DNA of 64,000 nucleotides from Strongylocentrotus purpuratus (Eukaryota > Echinodermata > Echinoidea > Camarodonta > Strongylocentrotidae), in contig NW_022145611.1 of the NCBI RefSeq assembly GCF_000002235.5, forward strand, positions 19,342,114-19,406,113, in the 5' to 3' direction. A model generated the notes under the pieces. It was given only the letters and a program-made list of their open reading frames with translations, did no database searches and was not told the DNA's origin. The translations under genes were made by a program, and so were the position numbers. This document shows positions 22,026-34,003 of the stretch, one piece after another. The number at the start of each line of letters is the position of its first letter. Within the stretch, counting starts at the first letter, position 1.

Positions 22026-23019
22026 CAGATATATAATAGATATTGTAAAAAAGTTTGTTGGTCTACATAAATATAAAGCCAGCTCAACACACCTGTATAA
22101 ACTTTACATTCTTTAGTACAGACAGCAAAAAGTAAAAAGTTATGTTATCAAGTATTGAATGCCTATTACATTACGTCGTGAAAACATGTAAGATTGAATA
22201 TTAAAGATTTATCTGATATATTAATTGATTCCCATGTTCCTTTCAATTTCTCTGTAATTCTGATGATTAATTATATTTTCTTTGCCAAACAATGTAATAG
22301 AAATTAACATTAACTTATTCAATATAGGCGTCAGTATCAAATCATTTCATGGGTATTCTATTCAAGGGCAACCGGGCTACCTAATCCACAAACGGCTTCT
22401 ATATCCTACTCGATAATCCCACAAGGGGCGGCGCATCCGATAACAGTATCATATTAACAGCATAGAACATATTAACATAACGTTTTGAAGAATTGACGCT
22501 GGTTTTGTAAAAGTAAAAACGCATAATCATCTTTTTCTCACGGTTGTTTTCATTTATTACTGCTGTCTTCTCGACTTTCCATCAACACTGACAAGACTCC
22601 CTTTATTTAATATATATGTATATGAGTTGAGACATGAAAAATGAGCCATATATATATCCATGTATTTGTCATGTCTCAGCTCGCCCCCCAGGTAAACTGA
22701 ACAATAAACCCGGAACACAAATAAGCCTCTGTGCTAAATATAGAACGAGGGCAAAAGGAAAGTACGAATAAATACAATATAGTGCAGTTTCCGACACCAA
22801 GCCGAGAGACACATGCAGGCGAATGTAGATAACGTGAATGTCTGTACAGGAAAGATCTCTTAAATCTTATCTCTTCATGCCGTTGTTCAGTTCTGGTGAC
22901 ATATCGTTAAAAGCATATTTAACTACATGTTTATATGCCTTTCGTGCGGATCCAGAAAATATCAAAGGAATAATTAATATCACATACATTCTGTACAGCT
23001 GTGTTGTTAAATTATCAAT
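22026..23019. other. 5' flank of endonuclease gene A
   Basis: AT-rich and collinear with 45431-46422. No clear TATA box or CpG-rich promoter stands out. A weak 13-base inverted repeat at 22624-22682 is already degraded in copy B. Confidence 0.4.
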
Positions 23020-23143
23020 ATGGCCTGCGTGAAGGACACACACTGGAAACCAAAGGCTATATTTCTACTGCCCAACACCTACACAAATGGAGATTTATAT
23101 CCCAAGAAAGCACGTCAGAATGCGTTAGAAAGAGAAGGATATG
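23020..23143 (+). CDS. Chimeric endonuclease gene A, exon 1
   Basis: ATG at 23020 opens 41 codons plus one base (phase 1) up to the donor ATG/GTGAGT. It encodes the start of a host-like module: a lysine-rich leader, then a beta-strand-like KAIFLLPNTYTNGD and a basic helix-like KKARQNALEREGY. The layout (strand, loop, basic R/K helix, then W-T and a long helix in exon 2) recalls the ubiquitin-like N-terminal module of some multi-domain invertebrate proteins, but that resemblance is weak. Copy B differs by three bases, all changing the amino acid (C3R, T7K, R38S). I chose this start because it is the first ATG in frame and is kept in both copies. Confidence 0.6.
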
Positions 23144-23465
23144 GTGAGTATATCAAGCATATATGCTGGTGTGTATAATTATAAGCATTACAAGAACTGT
23201 GTACCCTGACGTAATGCCCTATTGTGAATTATTATCAGCTTTTACAATTGTTTACGTTGATCAATACCTAAATACCTTTAAAATGTAATGATGTATTGCA
23301 TTAATAACGTAATAGAGTAGGCCTACACGTAGGGCCCACAAAGACGTAAAGAATTGGGGAAATTGAGGTATGCAGGTGTGTAACTGTTTATATACATAAT
23401 GCGAAAGGAAAAGAAAGAACAATGGTTGCTTAGCTTAAATCAAAGCATACATTTATATATGAGGA

Positions 23466-23505
<40 letters not shown>

Positions 23506-25855
23506 CATAGTATAGTACATGTATTTGTACATGTATTTGTACTGCATATGGTCCTGCGGTAACTTGGCATGGTGGGCTATTTGTATGGTTCGGGGAATCA
23601 CGGAATAATAGACTCACACAGCCCAAATCAAACACCAGCTATTTTCGAACTCAAAGAGAAAATCAAGTTATGGTAATGTGAAAAATGAATTGTGAGCTTT
23701 CTCTTTAGGTGGTCCGAATCGTCTATTTATCATGTTTATATCGTTATATCCCCCGAGAAAATGCTCTCATATTCGAAATATGATCTAATTATTATTTAGC
23801 TTAAACCTTTGGGACAAGTTTACATGCCAGAAATGCGTGTAGCCACATCAATTTCTGTTAGCAAAACTTTTCATTGTATGTGATTATCAGCAAGAATGAA
23901 CTAATTTCTGTAAACTCCTGCATAGCATAATGATTGAAAAAAGCTAACATAAATTGTAAATCATAGATATATCTAGATCATGGCGGATATCCCATTTTAT
24001 TTGTATTTACATAATGCAACTGTCCTTAAAGAGGTCACACACGAAAAAATAAAATAAACACATCTTTAGCAATTGTATTAAAACGAAAATCAAATTTTAA
24101 AACAATCAAAAAAGTAATCAAATGAGGACAGGCATTAAAACTATTTGTTAAAACCTGACAAAGCATGGTTACAATTGTAACAAAAGATTAGGAAGTTATC
24201 GAGGTGAGCTATAACACTGATTTAAATGACTGGATTATGGAAATAGCATGCAATATTGAGGGTCTATTGAAGAAGAAAAAATCCTTTACAACTGTTTCTT
24301 CTCGGTCTGATAGTTTCATTATAATCTAGTTCAAGGTTAACTACGATTTTAAGAGAAGGTTAGTCCTGGGGAGAGGTGAAAGATAATTTGAAAAAATGTT
24401 CCCTGAAAAGCATGGCTCTTCAAATGTCTCCATATTCTAAATATCACAAGTAGCAGCCTAAAAATAAGGCCGGTTTTTATGCCACATGTTTGTGTAGTCC
24501 CACATACATCTTTCTGTGTGTAATGGTTGCTACTTTACCAAGACTTGGCCAAATTTCTTATCCTTTTGATGACTCCAGAACATTGCAGTACATAGATACT
24601 AATATGCTACATGATCAACTTTTTCTTATCGATTCCACACCTTTTCTTCACAATGCACTCGCATGACCAGAACTCAACTTTATCTTCAAACATCATAAAT
24701 ACTCGGTTGTTGTTTCTCCTATTCCCTAGTTTTTCTCTCTCTTTCCTCCTTTGTTATTGGTCCTTTCCTCCATAAACGCTTCCACGGTCTTTCTCTTTCT
24801 CTCTCTGCATATTACAATTTTGATCTTCTTTCTTTCTTACTTCATTTCTCTCCTTTTCGTCTCTCAGCAAGTGACATATATCATTTTTCTTTTGCTTCAT
24901 CATCCTTTCCTCCATCATTATAGATATGGATTATATCTTTTTTAAATCTTGTACAATTTTACTGAATTCGTTTATGATATGTGATATTTTATTTGCTGTA
25001 TTTAAACTACTTTGATTTGACTTTATCTTATAGTTGTGACGTATTTTCAGTGACCAATGGGAGACCAACTTTTGTTGAATGGTCTACACTGGTGAAATAA
25101 TTGTATAAAAACAAAATAATGAATAAAAACAAAATAAACCAAATTTTGATATGCTCTTTTTAACGGATTTAATTTCCTTCATTATAAAATGTCATGTATA
25201 AATCAAGTTCAAGTATGATGATATAGTTTCGTTCCGAAAAAACCCTCCCGCCCGCTTCTGAGCTTTCTGTAATAAATACAAATATTTCTTAGATGCAGAT
25301 TGCCGAAATATATCCGCATAATCAAAGCGGGGAGAATAGATTATTTTCATACTCCATACAGTAAGAATCATTTAGAAAATATTTAAGTCTCCTAATAAAA
25401 CCGCCCATCATGATTTTGCTTATTTTAATACATAATTATGCTCATTACAAATACATGTTCCATTTAAGTTCATTATAAACGTTAACAAATAAAATACAAA
25501 CGCTTGTTGTTATTTTCTCAAATCAATTTTAATCCTTGTATTCTCATCCACCATTTTACCTTCTTTCGTTTAACATTTAGAATTCTTTCAGCAACGTTTG
25601 GGTCTTTATCAAAAAACATAATAAACTGTATCATCGTATATAAATGAAATGAACATTGATTTTCAGTTACATTACTGCCACTGTCGTAATCATGATCGAG
25701 TTAGTACTTAACATTTCCAAGTCCAAAATAACATTTAAACGTTTGTTATGTTTCACCAGTTTGCTTCCAACTACGATTATATTTTCCCGATTACCTTGCC
25801 TCAATCCCATGCGCCCAGCTATTTCACCCATTTGACTTTCCATATTTTTTCTCAG
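23144..25855 (+). other. Intron 1 of endonuclease gene A
   Basis: GT-AG intron of 2.7 kb. It contains a (GA)n run with a G tract (about 23469-23508), the dispersed repeat 24470-24690, and otherwise AT-rich sequence. Copy B's intron is 4.7 kb because of two further insertions. Confidence 0.6.
24470..24690 (+). repeat. Dispersed repeat in endonuclease intron 1 (A)
   Basis: Its inverted relative is at 1580-1800. In copy B the 1.65-kb insertion and a SINE interrupt or border it. Confidence 0.6.
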
Positions 25856-26088
25856 GAAGCTGCAATGTTGAAGGTGAATTAGATCGATCTTGGACTATAG
25901 ACCAACTTGTGGAAAAGGTAACAGGCCAGTTTCCTCGTCACAAGGCTGAACTCGCTGAGACTGGGATCCAATTCGCCAAAATCACCCAAAATTCCAAGAA
26001 GATCGACGTCCATGTCCTTGTCAAGGGCTGTACTGTCGCTGATCTAGAGAAAAGCCATGGCAGCGGAATCTTGGTAATTCTTCAAAAG
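25856..26088 (+). CDS. Chimeric endonuclease gene A, exon 2
   Basis: It lies between a strong acceptor (TTTTTTCTCAG) and the donor AAAAG/GTAAGC. It begins in phase 1, ends in phase 0 and adds 78 residues: ELDRSWTIDQLVEKVTG, an amphipathic stretch, then ITQNSKKIDVHVLVKGC and SHGSGILVILQK. The second half is identical at DNA level in copy B. The first half differs at ten bases, nine of them replacing amino acids, many with charge change. No indel is present. The function of this module is unknown; it may be a protein-binding domain. Confidence 0.65.
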
Positions 26089-26529
26089 GTAAGCCTCGTT
26101 AGCCTCCCGCAAGAAGATCGTTACTGCCCTTGATAATTACATATATTACCTACCTTTTACGGCGCTCTTGTGGGCAGCCGACGAGGTCATTTCGTCAGCT
26201 GAGAACTAAAATTACTTAAAGTTTAAACCTTATGGCCATCAGCAAACGATTTATCAATGAATGCAGTAGCATATAGTCCATGATCGAGGTGTTCCCTATT
26301 TCTACAGTGTCCGTATAATAACTTCCTTAAAATCAGAGGAGAAGATAGATGTCTCGTACGAATCACTGTAGGCTGTATGTTTCTTTTGCATTTAAGTATT
26401 TTTAAAGGTTTTTGTTTCTCCTGTTTTCCTGACGAAATAATAATTGTTACAACTGAAATGTTCTAATGTTTCAATCGTTCACTGATCTATCAAATATTAT
26501 TTGTTCATTCTTTCTTTCTTTTCTTGTAG

Positions 26530-27669
26530 GCAAGTGGTTCACTAAACCAGGTCCAGTATGAGTTGGACATCTTGGCGCAGTCAGGAGGGATTAAGATCGC
26601 TCATCTGAACTGCCGGTCTCTCCGTAACAAGAAAGACGAGCTGAAACTCCTTCTGCTTTGTCGGACAGACATCGATGTGATGACACTGAGCGAGACTTGG
26701 ATGAAACCAAGCGACTCGAACGACAGCTTCAATGTCCCCGGTTACACCATTTTGGCACGAAAAGATGGGGTTCCCAAATATGCATCTAATCCCCGCGGTG
26801 GTGTTTTGACGTATGTCAAAGACAGTTTGGCGAGATCTGCAAGAAAGTGTTCAATCGACCTACATGAAGACTTAGAAGCAGTCTGCGTTGAAATTGAGCT
26901 TGATAAGGATGAACCTAGCAAAAGTCTGGTGGACCAGGCCAATGCCGGCGCGTGTGTGAAGAAGGCTCTTCTTAGAATAATCAATGTGTATGTACCGCCA
27001 GGTACAAGGGAACAGATTGCCCTAATAAAAAAGCTGCAAAAAAGTATGAAGAATCTGAAAGCAGAAGATAAATGTCCCAAGCCACCACCTTCCGGAGGAA
27101 TTGATGACAAGGAGCATTCTTGCAGTTGTAAAACGAATTATGTGATACTTGGCGATTTCAACATCAATCAAAAAACTCTTGAAGGACGTCAAGTCATGAA
27201 GTCTGTGAATAGAAAGAAATGCGAAGCGCTCGATGAACTTGCAGATAGCAATTCCTTGACACAGTTGATAGTAGACTTTACACGGGTTGCATATAAGAAA
27301 ACAACATGTCGGAATACACAAAACAAGACTGAAACCTTGATTGACTTGGTTTATACTGATGACACAGCCAGTGTCCTAGCGTCCGGAGTGGTTCACATTG
27401 CTATGAGTGACCACTTCATGGTGTACTGCGCCTGGGGACGTAGTATAGGTATCCGTGGGGCAACCCCATTGCAGACGCAGGATGCTGCCTTTCGGCAATT
27501 TTCTACTCAGGTCAATAGCGACATTGATCGATATGTCTATGACTTGATTCGTGCTCGTGATTCTGCATTCGCAAGTGAAGAATGGGACAAGTGGAAGAGA
27601 CTAAAAGGTGACATCAAGAAAGCTAAGGGAAAAACAAAAAAGATCGGAAGCGAGCTAAGAAGGCAATGA
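26530..27669 (+). CDS. Chimeric endonuclease gene A, exon 3: APE-type endonuclease domain
   Basis: Acceptor TTCTTGTAG, phase 0; 379 codons and a stop, giving a 498-residue protein. It holds the whole exonuclease-endonuclease-phosphatase fold of LINE APE endonucleases in order: IAHLNCRSL (metal-site Asn), MTLSETWM (catalytic Glu), NVYVPPGT, ILGDFNIN (Asp/Asn pair), TLIDLVYTD and MSDHFMVY (catalytic Asp-His). A basic helix WKRLKGDIKKAK follows, and then the protein stops before any reverse transcriptase. The expected activity is DNA nicking or phosphodiesterase. Near the 3' end a one-base difference from copy B replaces the last dozen or so residues and shortens the basic tail. The origin is surely a non-LTR retrotransposon; its use as a host gene is inferred from the introns and the conserved frame. 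Confidence 0.8.
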   Translation, partial: ASGSLNQVQYELDILAQSGGIKIAHLNCRSLRNKKDELKLLLLCRTDIDVMTLSETWMKPSDSNDSFNVPGYTILARKDGVPKYASNPRGGVLTYVKDSLARSARKCSIDLHEDLEAVCVEIELDKDEPSKSLVDQANAGACVKKALLRIINVYVPPGTREQIALIKKLQKSMKNLKAEDKCPKPPPSGGIDDKEHSCSCKTNYVILGDFNINQKTLEGRQVMKSVNRKKCEALDELADSNSLTQLIVDFTRVAYKKTTCRNTQNKTETLIDLVYTDDTASVLASGVVHIAMSDHFMVYCAWGRSIGIRGATPLQTQDAAFRQFSTQVNSDIDRYVYDLIRARDSAFASEEWDKWKRLKGDIKKAKGKTKKIGSELRRQ

Positions 27670-28379
27670 AGAAAAAATGAAGAAAAATCTCAATAAGGAG
27701 AAAGTGATGGCACGAGGTATATAGCTACAACAACTGTAAAAAAAAATACATGCTAGGAGTACGACTATCGGGGGTTATCTCAATCATACTTCTCTCATGC
27801 ACTTTGGGGTCTCGCGCCCAGAACCCAGTTGAGAACTGATATGAACCCTGCATGGCTATGTTTTTGCAGATTTCTTTCAGAGTTGTTTTATAATAACAAA
27901 GGAGTTCAGATATTAAAAGTTAGCACAATCCACAATGTACTCCATCTCTAGTCTTTTGTGTGATATTTAACCATTTACATAGGCCCTCTGAATGAAAACT
28001 TACAGCTACTGAAACATGGTGGCACGCGGTAGTTATTTCGGCGATGACTAAGTTAAAAGCTCCGGACTAGAAGCCCAAGGAAGACTGTCCCGCTAACAGT
28101 AAACGTTGCATACTGTACGTAACGCTAACGTACCGGGCGGTACGTTTCACTAATTTAACTTGGTGGATTTCTTCACTAGAATGAGATTGTAGCCTAGAGG
28201 CTAGTCTCTGTGACAGGTTCCTTCCTCCATAAGATTGTACCATCAAGGCTAGTCTGACTTTATGAATGTGACGGGCAAGAGTCGTGGAAGCGGTGTGAGT
28301 TAACGACCAGATTCTGGTGGACAACGCGGCCTAAGATTCAAGTCTACGTGTGTTTCCTCCACTCCAGAGAATTAAAAAT
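27670..28379. other. Region between endonuclease gene A and LINE remnant
   Basis: No reverse-transcriptase finger motifs can be read here in any frame. A short palindrome AACGTACC-GGGC-GGTACGTT lies near 28127-28146. Collinear with 53106-53802. Confidence 0.4.
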
Positions 28380-30122
28380 GTCAGTCGGAGACTTGATTGA
28401 TGATTTGTTTTGAGCTTGATTGTTCATCGTTGTACATTGCCAATGTTGATGAAGAAAGAACATCAATACCTGCCAGAAGCGGCCTACTTATGTTGATCTC
28501 CTTGATGCAGAGAAGGCATTTGACAAATTCTGACATGATGGCCCGTTTTACAAAGTAGATCAAACCAATATTGACCCTGTATACACAGCCCTCCTCTGTA
28601 TACAATCATGGATTGCCGAGTACTGTGGACTGACAAGACAAGTGAAGCTATGCCGATACTCTAGGGTGTCAGACAAGGTGGGGGTACTCTCCCCTGCTGT
28701 ACACTGTTTGTGTAGATGGCCTTATCAACGAGCTGAGAGTTAAGAGGCAAGGCTGCCAGTTGCTGAGCCAGCATGTTGGTGTGATCGTCCAGGCCGATGA
28801 TGTAGCGCTAGTCAGCTCATCTCCAACAGAGCTTCAAGAGATGCTGAATGTCATATGTAATATATGCAGAGACTTGGAGATATCGCATCACCCCGAGGAA
28901 AAGCAAGACAACGGCTCAACCCACCTGGATCCTTGGACAGATGCCAATCGAAACAGTTACCCAACACGCATGGTCATCATAAAATCCTCCTCCAAATATG
29001 ATTCAACAGATCTAATGATCTCCAGAGGCACAAAAATCTTCTACGCCCTCACTGGAGCAGGTGCATCAACAGGAGGCCTTCTACCACACTACTGTGCACA
29101 ACTTTGGAAAGCATGCTGCATCCCACGTATGCTATAAGGAGTGGGCATCATGAAGCTCAAACAGACAAGGCTGAATAAACTGGACAGATCACAATACCAG
29201 CTATTCAAGAAGATCCTCGGGCTCTCCAACAGTGCTGCTGATGACGCTGACTTTCTTTTCACATGCCTCATTCCCGTGAGCATGCGAGTCGACCAAGAAA
29301 CTCTCCTCATCATAGGTCAAACTCATCAATCTGCCACACTCAAGATATGAGATACGCACATTACACTATGCTATTACCAACTTTATCCCCATGGCGAGGA
29401 CCTTGGAAAGAACTCTGAGAAGTTATTAGCCCCCGACCTTCACTCCCTCCTCTCCAAGCCCATCCCCTATATTACCTGGAAATCAGGCACTAGGTCTGCA
29501 ATTGACTCGGCTATGCAGAAGAAATTCCACACGGCTATCAAAGCAAATCCATCTCTCTCCTTCTCCGAGAATAAACATCAGCTCCTCCATGACCTATACC
29601 TGAGGTCCATCTCCTGAAGTTTTCTACGCTCACAACTTCTTTCTCAGACATACCTAACTCAATCCCGGCTGTGTAAAAACAAGAAGGGTATGGTCCGATG
29701 CTGTCAAGTGTGCAAAGAGGAAGAGGAGGACATCATACACTTCACAGCCAAATTTCTACTACTCGGAAATCATTGCCAGAAGCTGGTCGACAATCTTCAC
29801 CGCAGGGGTATTTAGCAGTCGACACTCGCTCTATTCAGACCTGATGACCACGAGATCTTCACTCGGGCAGTCCTATTTCCCAATGCTCTAACTGGCTGCC
29901 CTAAACCAAAGAAACTTCTTCTTGATGCATCACTGTCATTTCTATACAATATCCATTCTGCTCATGCTATTGCAATCTCCAATATTCTTTCTACCTGACG
30001 TGACATTCCTTCCTGCTATGACCATGGACCTACTGGCTATGACACAATAATATTGCAGTACTTTGGTAGCGGTTGATCTCCGATAGAACGGAGGAAGAAG
30101 AAGAAGAAGAAAAAGAAGAAGA
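28380..30122 (+). mobile_element. Decayed LINE reverse transcriptase, copy A
   Basis: RT pieces in order: YVDLLDAEKAFDKF (motif A, then a stop where a Trp is usual, near 28490-28530), VSDKVGVLSP (28660-28690, decayed GVRQGGVLSP) and QADDVALVSSSPTELQEML (YADD box, 28790-28850). The thumb region KLDRSQYQLFKKILGLSNSA (29170-29230) and a C-terminal zinc-knuckle-like CCQVCKEEEEDIIHF (29699-29745) follow. The element ends in a (GAA)n tail at 30091-30122. Many stops and shifts interrupt it. It lies on the same strand as the endonuclease gene, at about the spacing expected within one LINE, so it may be the abandoned second half of the source element. Confidence 0.75.
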
Positions 30123-30994
30123 TTGACTAGAAGTATTTACTGAGAGTAAGACCAGGAACTAGGCATTACATTAGGCTAGTCTGTTCCTTTGACTTTGAGT
30201 AGTGTGAGTGTGTGACTGTGAGAAGGACTGAAATCTGAATCGGATTAATGAGTTAATAATAGATCTCTTATGTTTTGCATGTTATAGCCTACTAAGTTAG
30301 AGTCAGACATTAGTGCTGTTTTGGAGTTAGTGTTAGCGACTTAGTTAACGTCGTTGGTTGTTAGGCTACTTTTTATCTTAACTTTAGATTAAGTCTCAGT
30401 GAGGTAAATTGAGATCTAATTTAATCTGTGACAATATGATGAGTGTTTGATGATGTAACTGTAACGCTAGAGTATGTTATTGTTAAGTTAAGTGTGGTGC
30501 AAGGAATGTAGCAAAAGTGTTCTTGCTGTCCGAAGAATTAATCAAGTCTTGTAATCGATCATGATCAAGAAGTTCAAATCTAGGAAGAGTTTCTTCAGCC
30601 ATTTTTACCTTCTTAGGACATGAAATAAAGTTTAGAAACTAAACAATCGGATATTACATGTAGGCCTACAATCGAGATCGGCGGTCGTCTGTGCTGTGTG
30701 CAATTAATGTAGAGACCAAATTAATCGCACGAAAACGGTGGTAGCCGCGCTGCGCACAAACTAAGTTTTAACACGTAAACCAATGGGGATCACAACTATT
30801 TTCCTGGTACCCGGAATCTTGCGGTAATATCACGCATTGTTCGTCTCTTTACGAGGGAATGGCTTAAATCACAACTGCAGTTTCGACCAATCAGATGGGT
30901 ATTAAGCCCTCATAACTTTAATGACTAATCTGTTGTAACGTTGTTGTTGTAGGAGTGTCAAAGTAAAAAGAATTATATGTGTATTCAGATGTAA
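30123..30994. other. Non-coding stretch after the LINE remnant
   Basis: AT-rich. The part 30530-30715 matches 56215-56400 and is the last segment of the duplication. No gene is seen. Confidence 0.45.
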
Positions 30995-31339
30995 GCAACA
31001 CAATACAATAGATGGCAATAATGAAAACTCAGTGAAATAGAAATCGACTTTTAGTTTTTACTATAGATTCATGTACTTGACGTCATCTCTCATTTCCAGA
31101 AAAGAATGTCTATTCTTTACATAAGAGTCGTATTTCGGTAGCCTTATTTCGCGGATGTACCTTCAATTGAAATAACAAAAATTAAATTGAATAGAAATAA
31201 ACAATCGATGGCAATAATGAAAACTCAGTGAAATAGAAATTCAATATATTGCAATTTATTTCATATTCATTGTATATATATATATATATATATATGTATA
31301 CATTTAATATATCTTTAATCTTAAATATGTTGAATATTA

Positions 31340-31419
31340 ATTTAAATTATTTGTATGCGCCTTGAGCATCTCTAGAGATGGATATGTTGCGCTTTATAAA
31401 TATTGATATTATTATTATT
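31340..31419 (+). mobile_element. SINE 3' tail
   Basis: GCGCCTTGAGCATCTCT and TTGCGCTTTATAAATATTG are followed by (ATT)n. There is no tRNA head. It is a 5'-truncated copy inside the TA-rich part of the array. Confidence 0.5.
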
Positions 31420-31849
31420 CATATGTATATGAATGTATAAACATACTATGCATATCTAATCGATTCTCAAATGATTTTCCTATGTGTACGTACAGAGTTT
31501 GATATAGTTTCTATTTCCAGAAAAGAATGTGTATCCTTTACATAAGAGTCGTATTTTGGTAGCCTTATTTTGTGGATGTACCTTCAATTGAAATAACAAA
31601 AATGAAATTGAATGGAAATATACAATAGATGGCAATAATGAAAACTCAGTGAAATAGAAATCCCATATATTACATTCAATATTATATTCAATTCATTTCA
31701 TATTTATTGTATATATATATATATATATATATATGAATGTATAGAAATACTATGGATATCTAATCGATTCTCACATCATTTTCCTATGTGTACATACAAA
31801 GTTTTATATAGTTTATATTTCCAGAAAAGAGTGTCTATTCTATCCCTCT

Positions 31850-31915
31850 GCGCCTCAGAATAGTTTACTAGATCGATGGCGCATGATAAATGCTGTATTA
31901 TTATTATTATTATTA
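31850..31915 (+). mobile_element. SINE 3' tail
   Basis: GCGCCTCAGAATAG and GATGGCGCATGATAAATGC are followed by (ATT)n. Truncated copy. Confidence 0.5.
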
Positions 31916-32085
31916 CCTAACAGTCGTATTTTGGGAGCTTTATTTTGTGGATGTACCTTCAATTGAAATATCAATAATGAAATTGAATTGACATATACAA
32001 TAGATGGCAATAATGAAGAGTGGTATTTCGGTAGCCTTATTTTGTGGATGTACCTTCAATTGAAATAACCAAAATGAAATTGACA

Positions 32086-32258
32086 TACCTCAATCAGATT
32101 GAAGAGAGGCTTAGGCCTACTGCCCTCTATGTCCGAATGACTTTTTAGATTGATATCTATCTCCATTTCTCCTCTTTTCTCCCTCCTCATCCATGTTCTT
32201 TTCCTTTTGGTTTGTTCATTTACCAACATTATCCTTCCCCTACCCCCCCCCCCCCCCA

Positions 32259-32303
<45 letters not shown>

Positions 32304-33708
32304 TGTTTTCTATATCTCCCTTCTATAAGTTTATTCACTATAAAACTATAAAACATACAAAAATACTCTGTGTGATCATGCCTTAAACCATAATGCATGG
32401 CCGTACAGAGGAAATTTTCTGCTGGGGACCGGAGGGAAATCCAATGAATTATTAATAATTTATTGCATTTTCTTTTTTTATTTTTTGAGGCTGCCCCCTA
32501 CAGTCATGATTCAGTGGCAAAGCAACGGCCCGAGAGGCCCCAGGACCAAAATCGTGTCGATGTGCTATATTAGTGCCATTGTGTGAAGCATTAATCCTCA
32601 TTAATATCAGTTATGACTGAAGGCCGTAGGTCCACTAGTTGATAAGCATAGTAGCACACACATACTTTAGCAATCACGTAAAACAAACACTCGCAAAGTA
32701 TTATTTAATCAAATCTGAGAATGTATATTATTATCTTTATCTATCACGAATAAATCATTGTCGAAATCATTCCATAAACCTTTATGACCAACAATGTGTA
32801 CATTTATATAAATATAGCATCCGGTTTTGTGTAATGTCTAGGCCTGCTGTATATACACTCATTGCTTCTCTGTTTTTGGCATTCACAGTATATCGAAGTA
32901 TGCATACTATTTATTGGGTACATTCTATCCGTTCTGATTCTCATTAATTCACAATGTTACACTACTTTATTGATTTATTGTCACAAATGATTTGTTTATT
33001 TACTATACTAATGAGTGTATAAATTATTGTATTAGTGCAGGGTGCTGTAAATTAATACACACACACACAAGACACTCACACAACACACTCATACACAAAG
33101 ACCGTTTAAACACATATTCATTTTAAATTTCACCATAACATTTTTCTTTTGAGGCGGTCATCCTAGTCAAGAATCGCTTATGATTACGGTCTCCTGCACT
33201 TTGTCCACAGACAGCCTCATTCGGATAATACTTTAAATTTATAATTATGTTATAGAAATATTAAATTTTGTTATTATATGTATATATGTAAATAACATTT
33301 TGACATGAAGTTACTATTGTTTTTATAATTCGTGTTATACCTAACGTTTATGTTCTTTGTTATTTCAGATATTATATTTGGAAAAATGCAGAAATTAAAT
33401 AAAATGAAATAAATATTATAAACTCACAAATCTCAAATATCAAGGTACTCATTTAAAATGCAGTTTACAACAATTTTAACAAAAAAGTGATCAATTATTG
33501 ACTACATGTTATCGAGTCTAAAGATTAAACCACTGAGGAAATGGTGAGAGCATAAACATATCTACGTTGGACTTGCTTTCATATTAACAATTTTATCGTT
33601 GGATTTGGCCTATAAGAACGTCACCAAAAAATTAAAAACATTATGGGTTGTGCTCGAAGCTCATATCTTTGTTCTTATCGCCTTTTGTAAGAATCCATTC
33701 TCTTATTT
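32086..33708. other. Receptor unit 3 far-upstream flank
   Basis: Homologous to 12111-13792. A C-tract and (CT)n run lies at 32244-32300. No gene. Confidence 0.5.
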
Positions 33709-34003
33709 TAAAGTGTGTGTGATATAAAGTGTTCGATCTAAAATGTGCGATCTAAAGTGTGTGATGTAAAAAGTGCGATTAAAGTGTGCGATGAAAAATT
33801 GATGATGTACAGCATGCGACATTAGTCTAAAGTTTGTGATGTAAAGTGTCATATGTATATATGATATATTGAGAAGGATGTGAAGTTTGCCATGGGTAAA
33901 GTATGTGATGTAAAGTGTTATGTAAAGTGGGCGATATAAGGTGGTGCGATGTGATGTAAAATGTGTCATGTAAAGCGGTTGATGTTAATTGTGCGGTGTA
34001 ATT
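33709..34003. repeat. Minisatellite upstream of receptor unit 3
   Basis: GATGTAAAGTGTGC-type units, followed by a C-tract at about 34075-34090. Confidence 0.75.

Larger units (their letters stand above)
16465..30715. repeat. Segmental duplication, copy A
   Basis: From the unit 2 intron through the endonuclease gene and the LINE remnant, this is collinear with 41851-56400. Alignment breaks only where one copy carries an insertion. Copy A alone has 19503-20536 and 21094-22025. Copy B alone has 47920-49570, 49734-50105 and about 55934-56208. Confidence 0.85.
30995..32085. repeat. Tandem array, about 290-bp unit, four partial copies
   Basis: Copies start at about 31008, 31203, 31622 and 31999 with GATGGCAATAATGAA. 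TA microsatellites and two SINE tails are inserted. Confidence 0.75.

Noticed and set aside
22624-22682. 13-base inverted repeat upstream of the endonuclease gene A (GAGTTGAGACATG / CATGTCTCAGCTC)
   Set aside because: It has one mismatch and is already degraded in copy B, so there is no sign of function.
28067-28324. Minus-strand frame of 85 codons, conserved in both segment copies
   Set aside because: Conservation is that of the whole segment; no domain is recognised and no splice or start context supports it.
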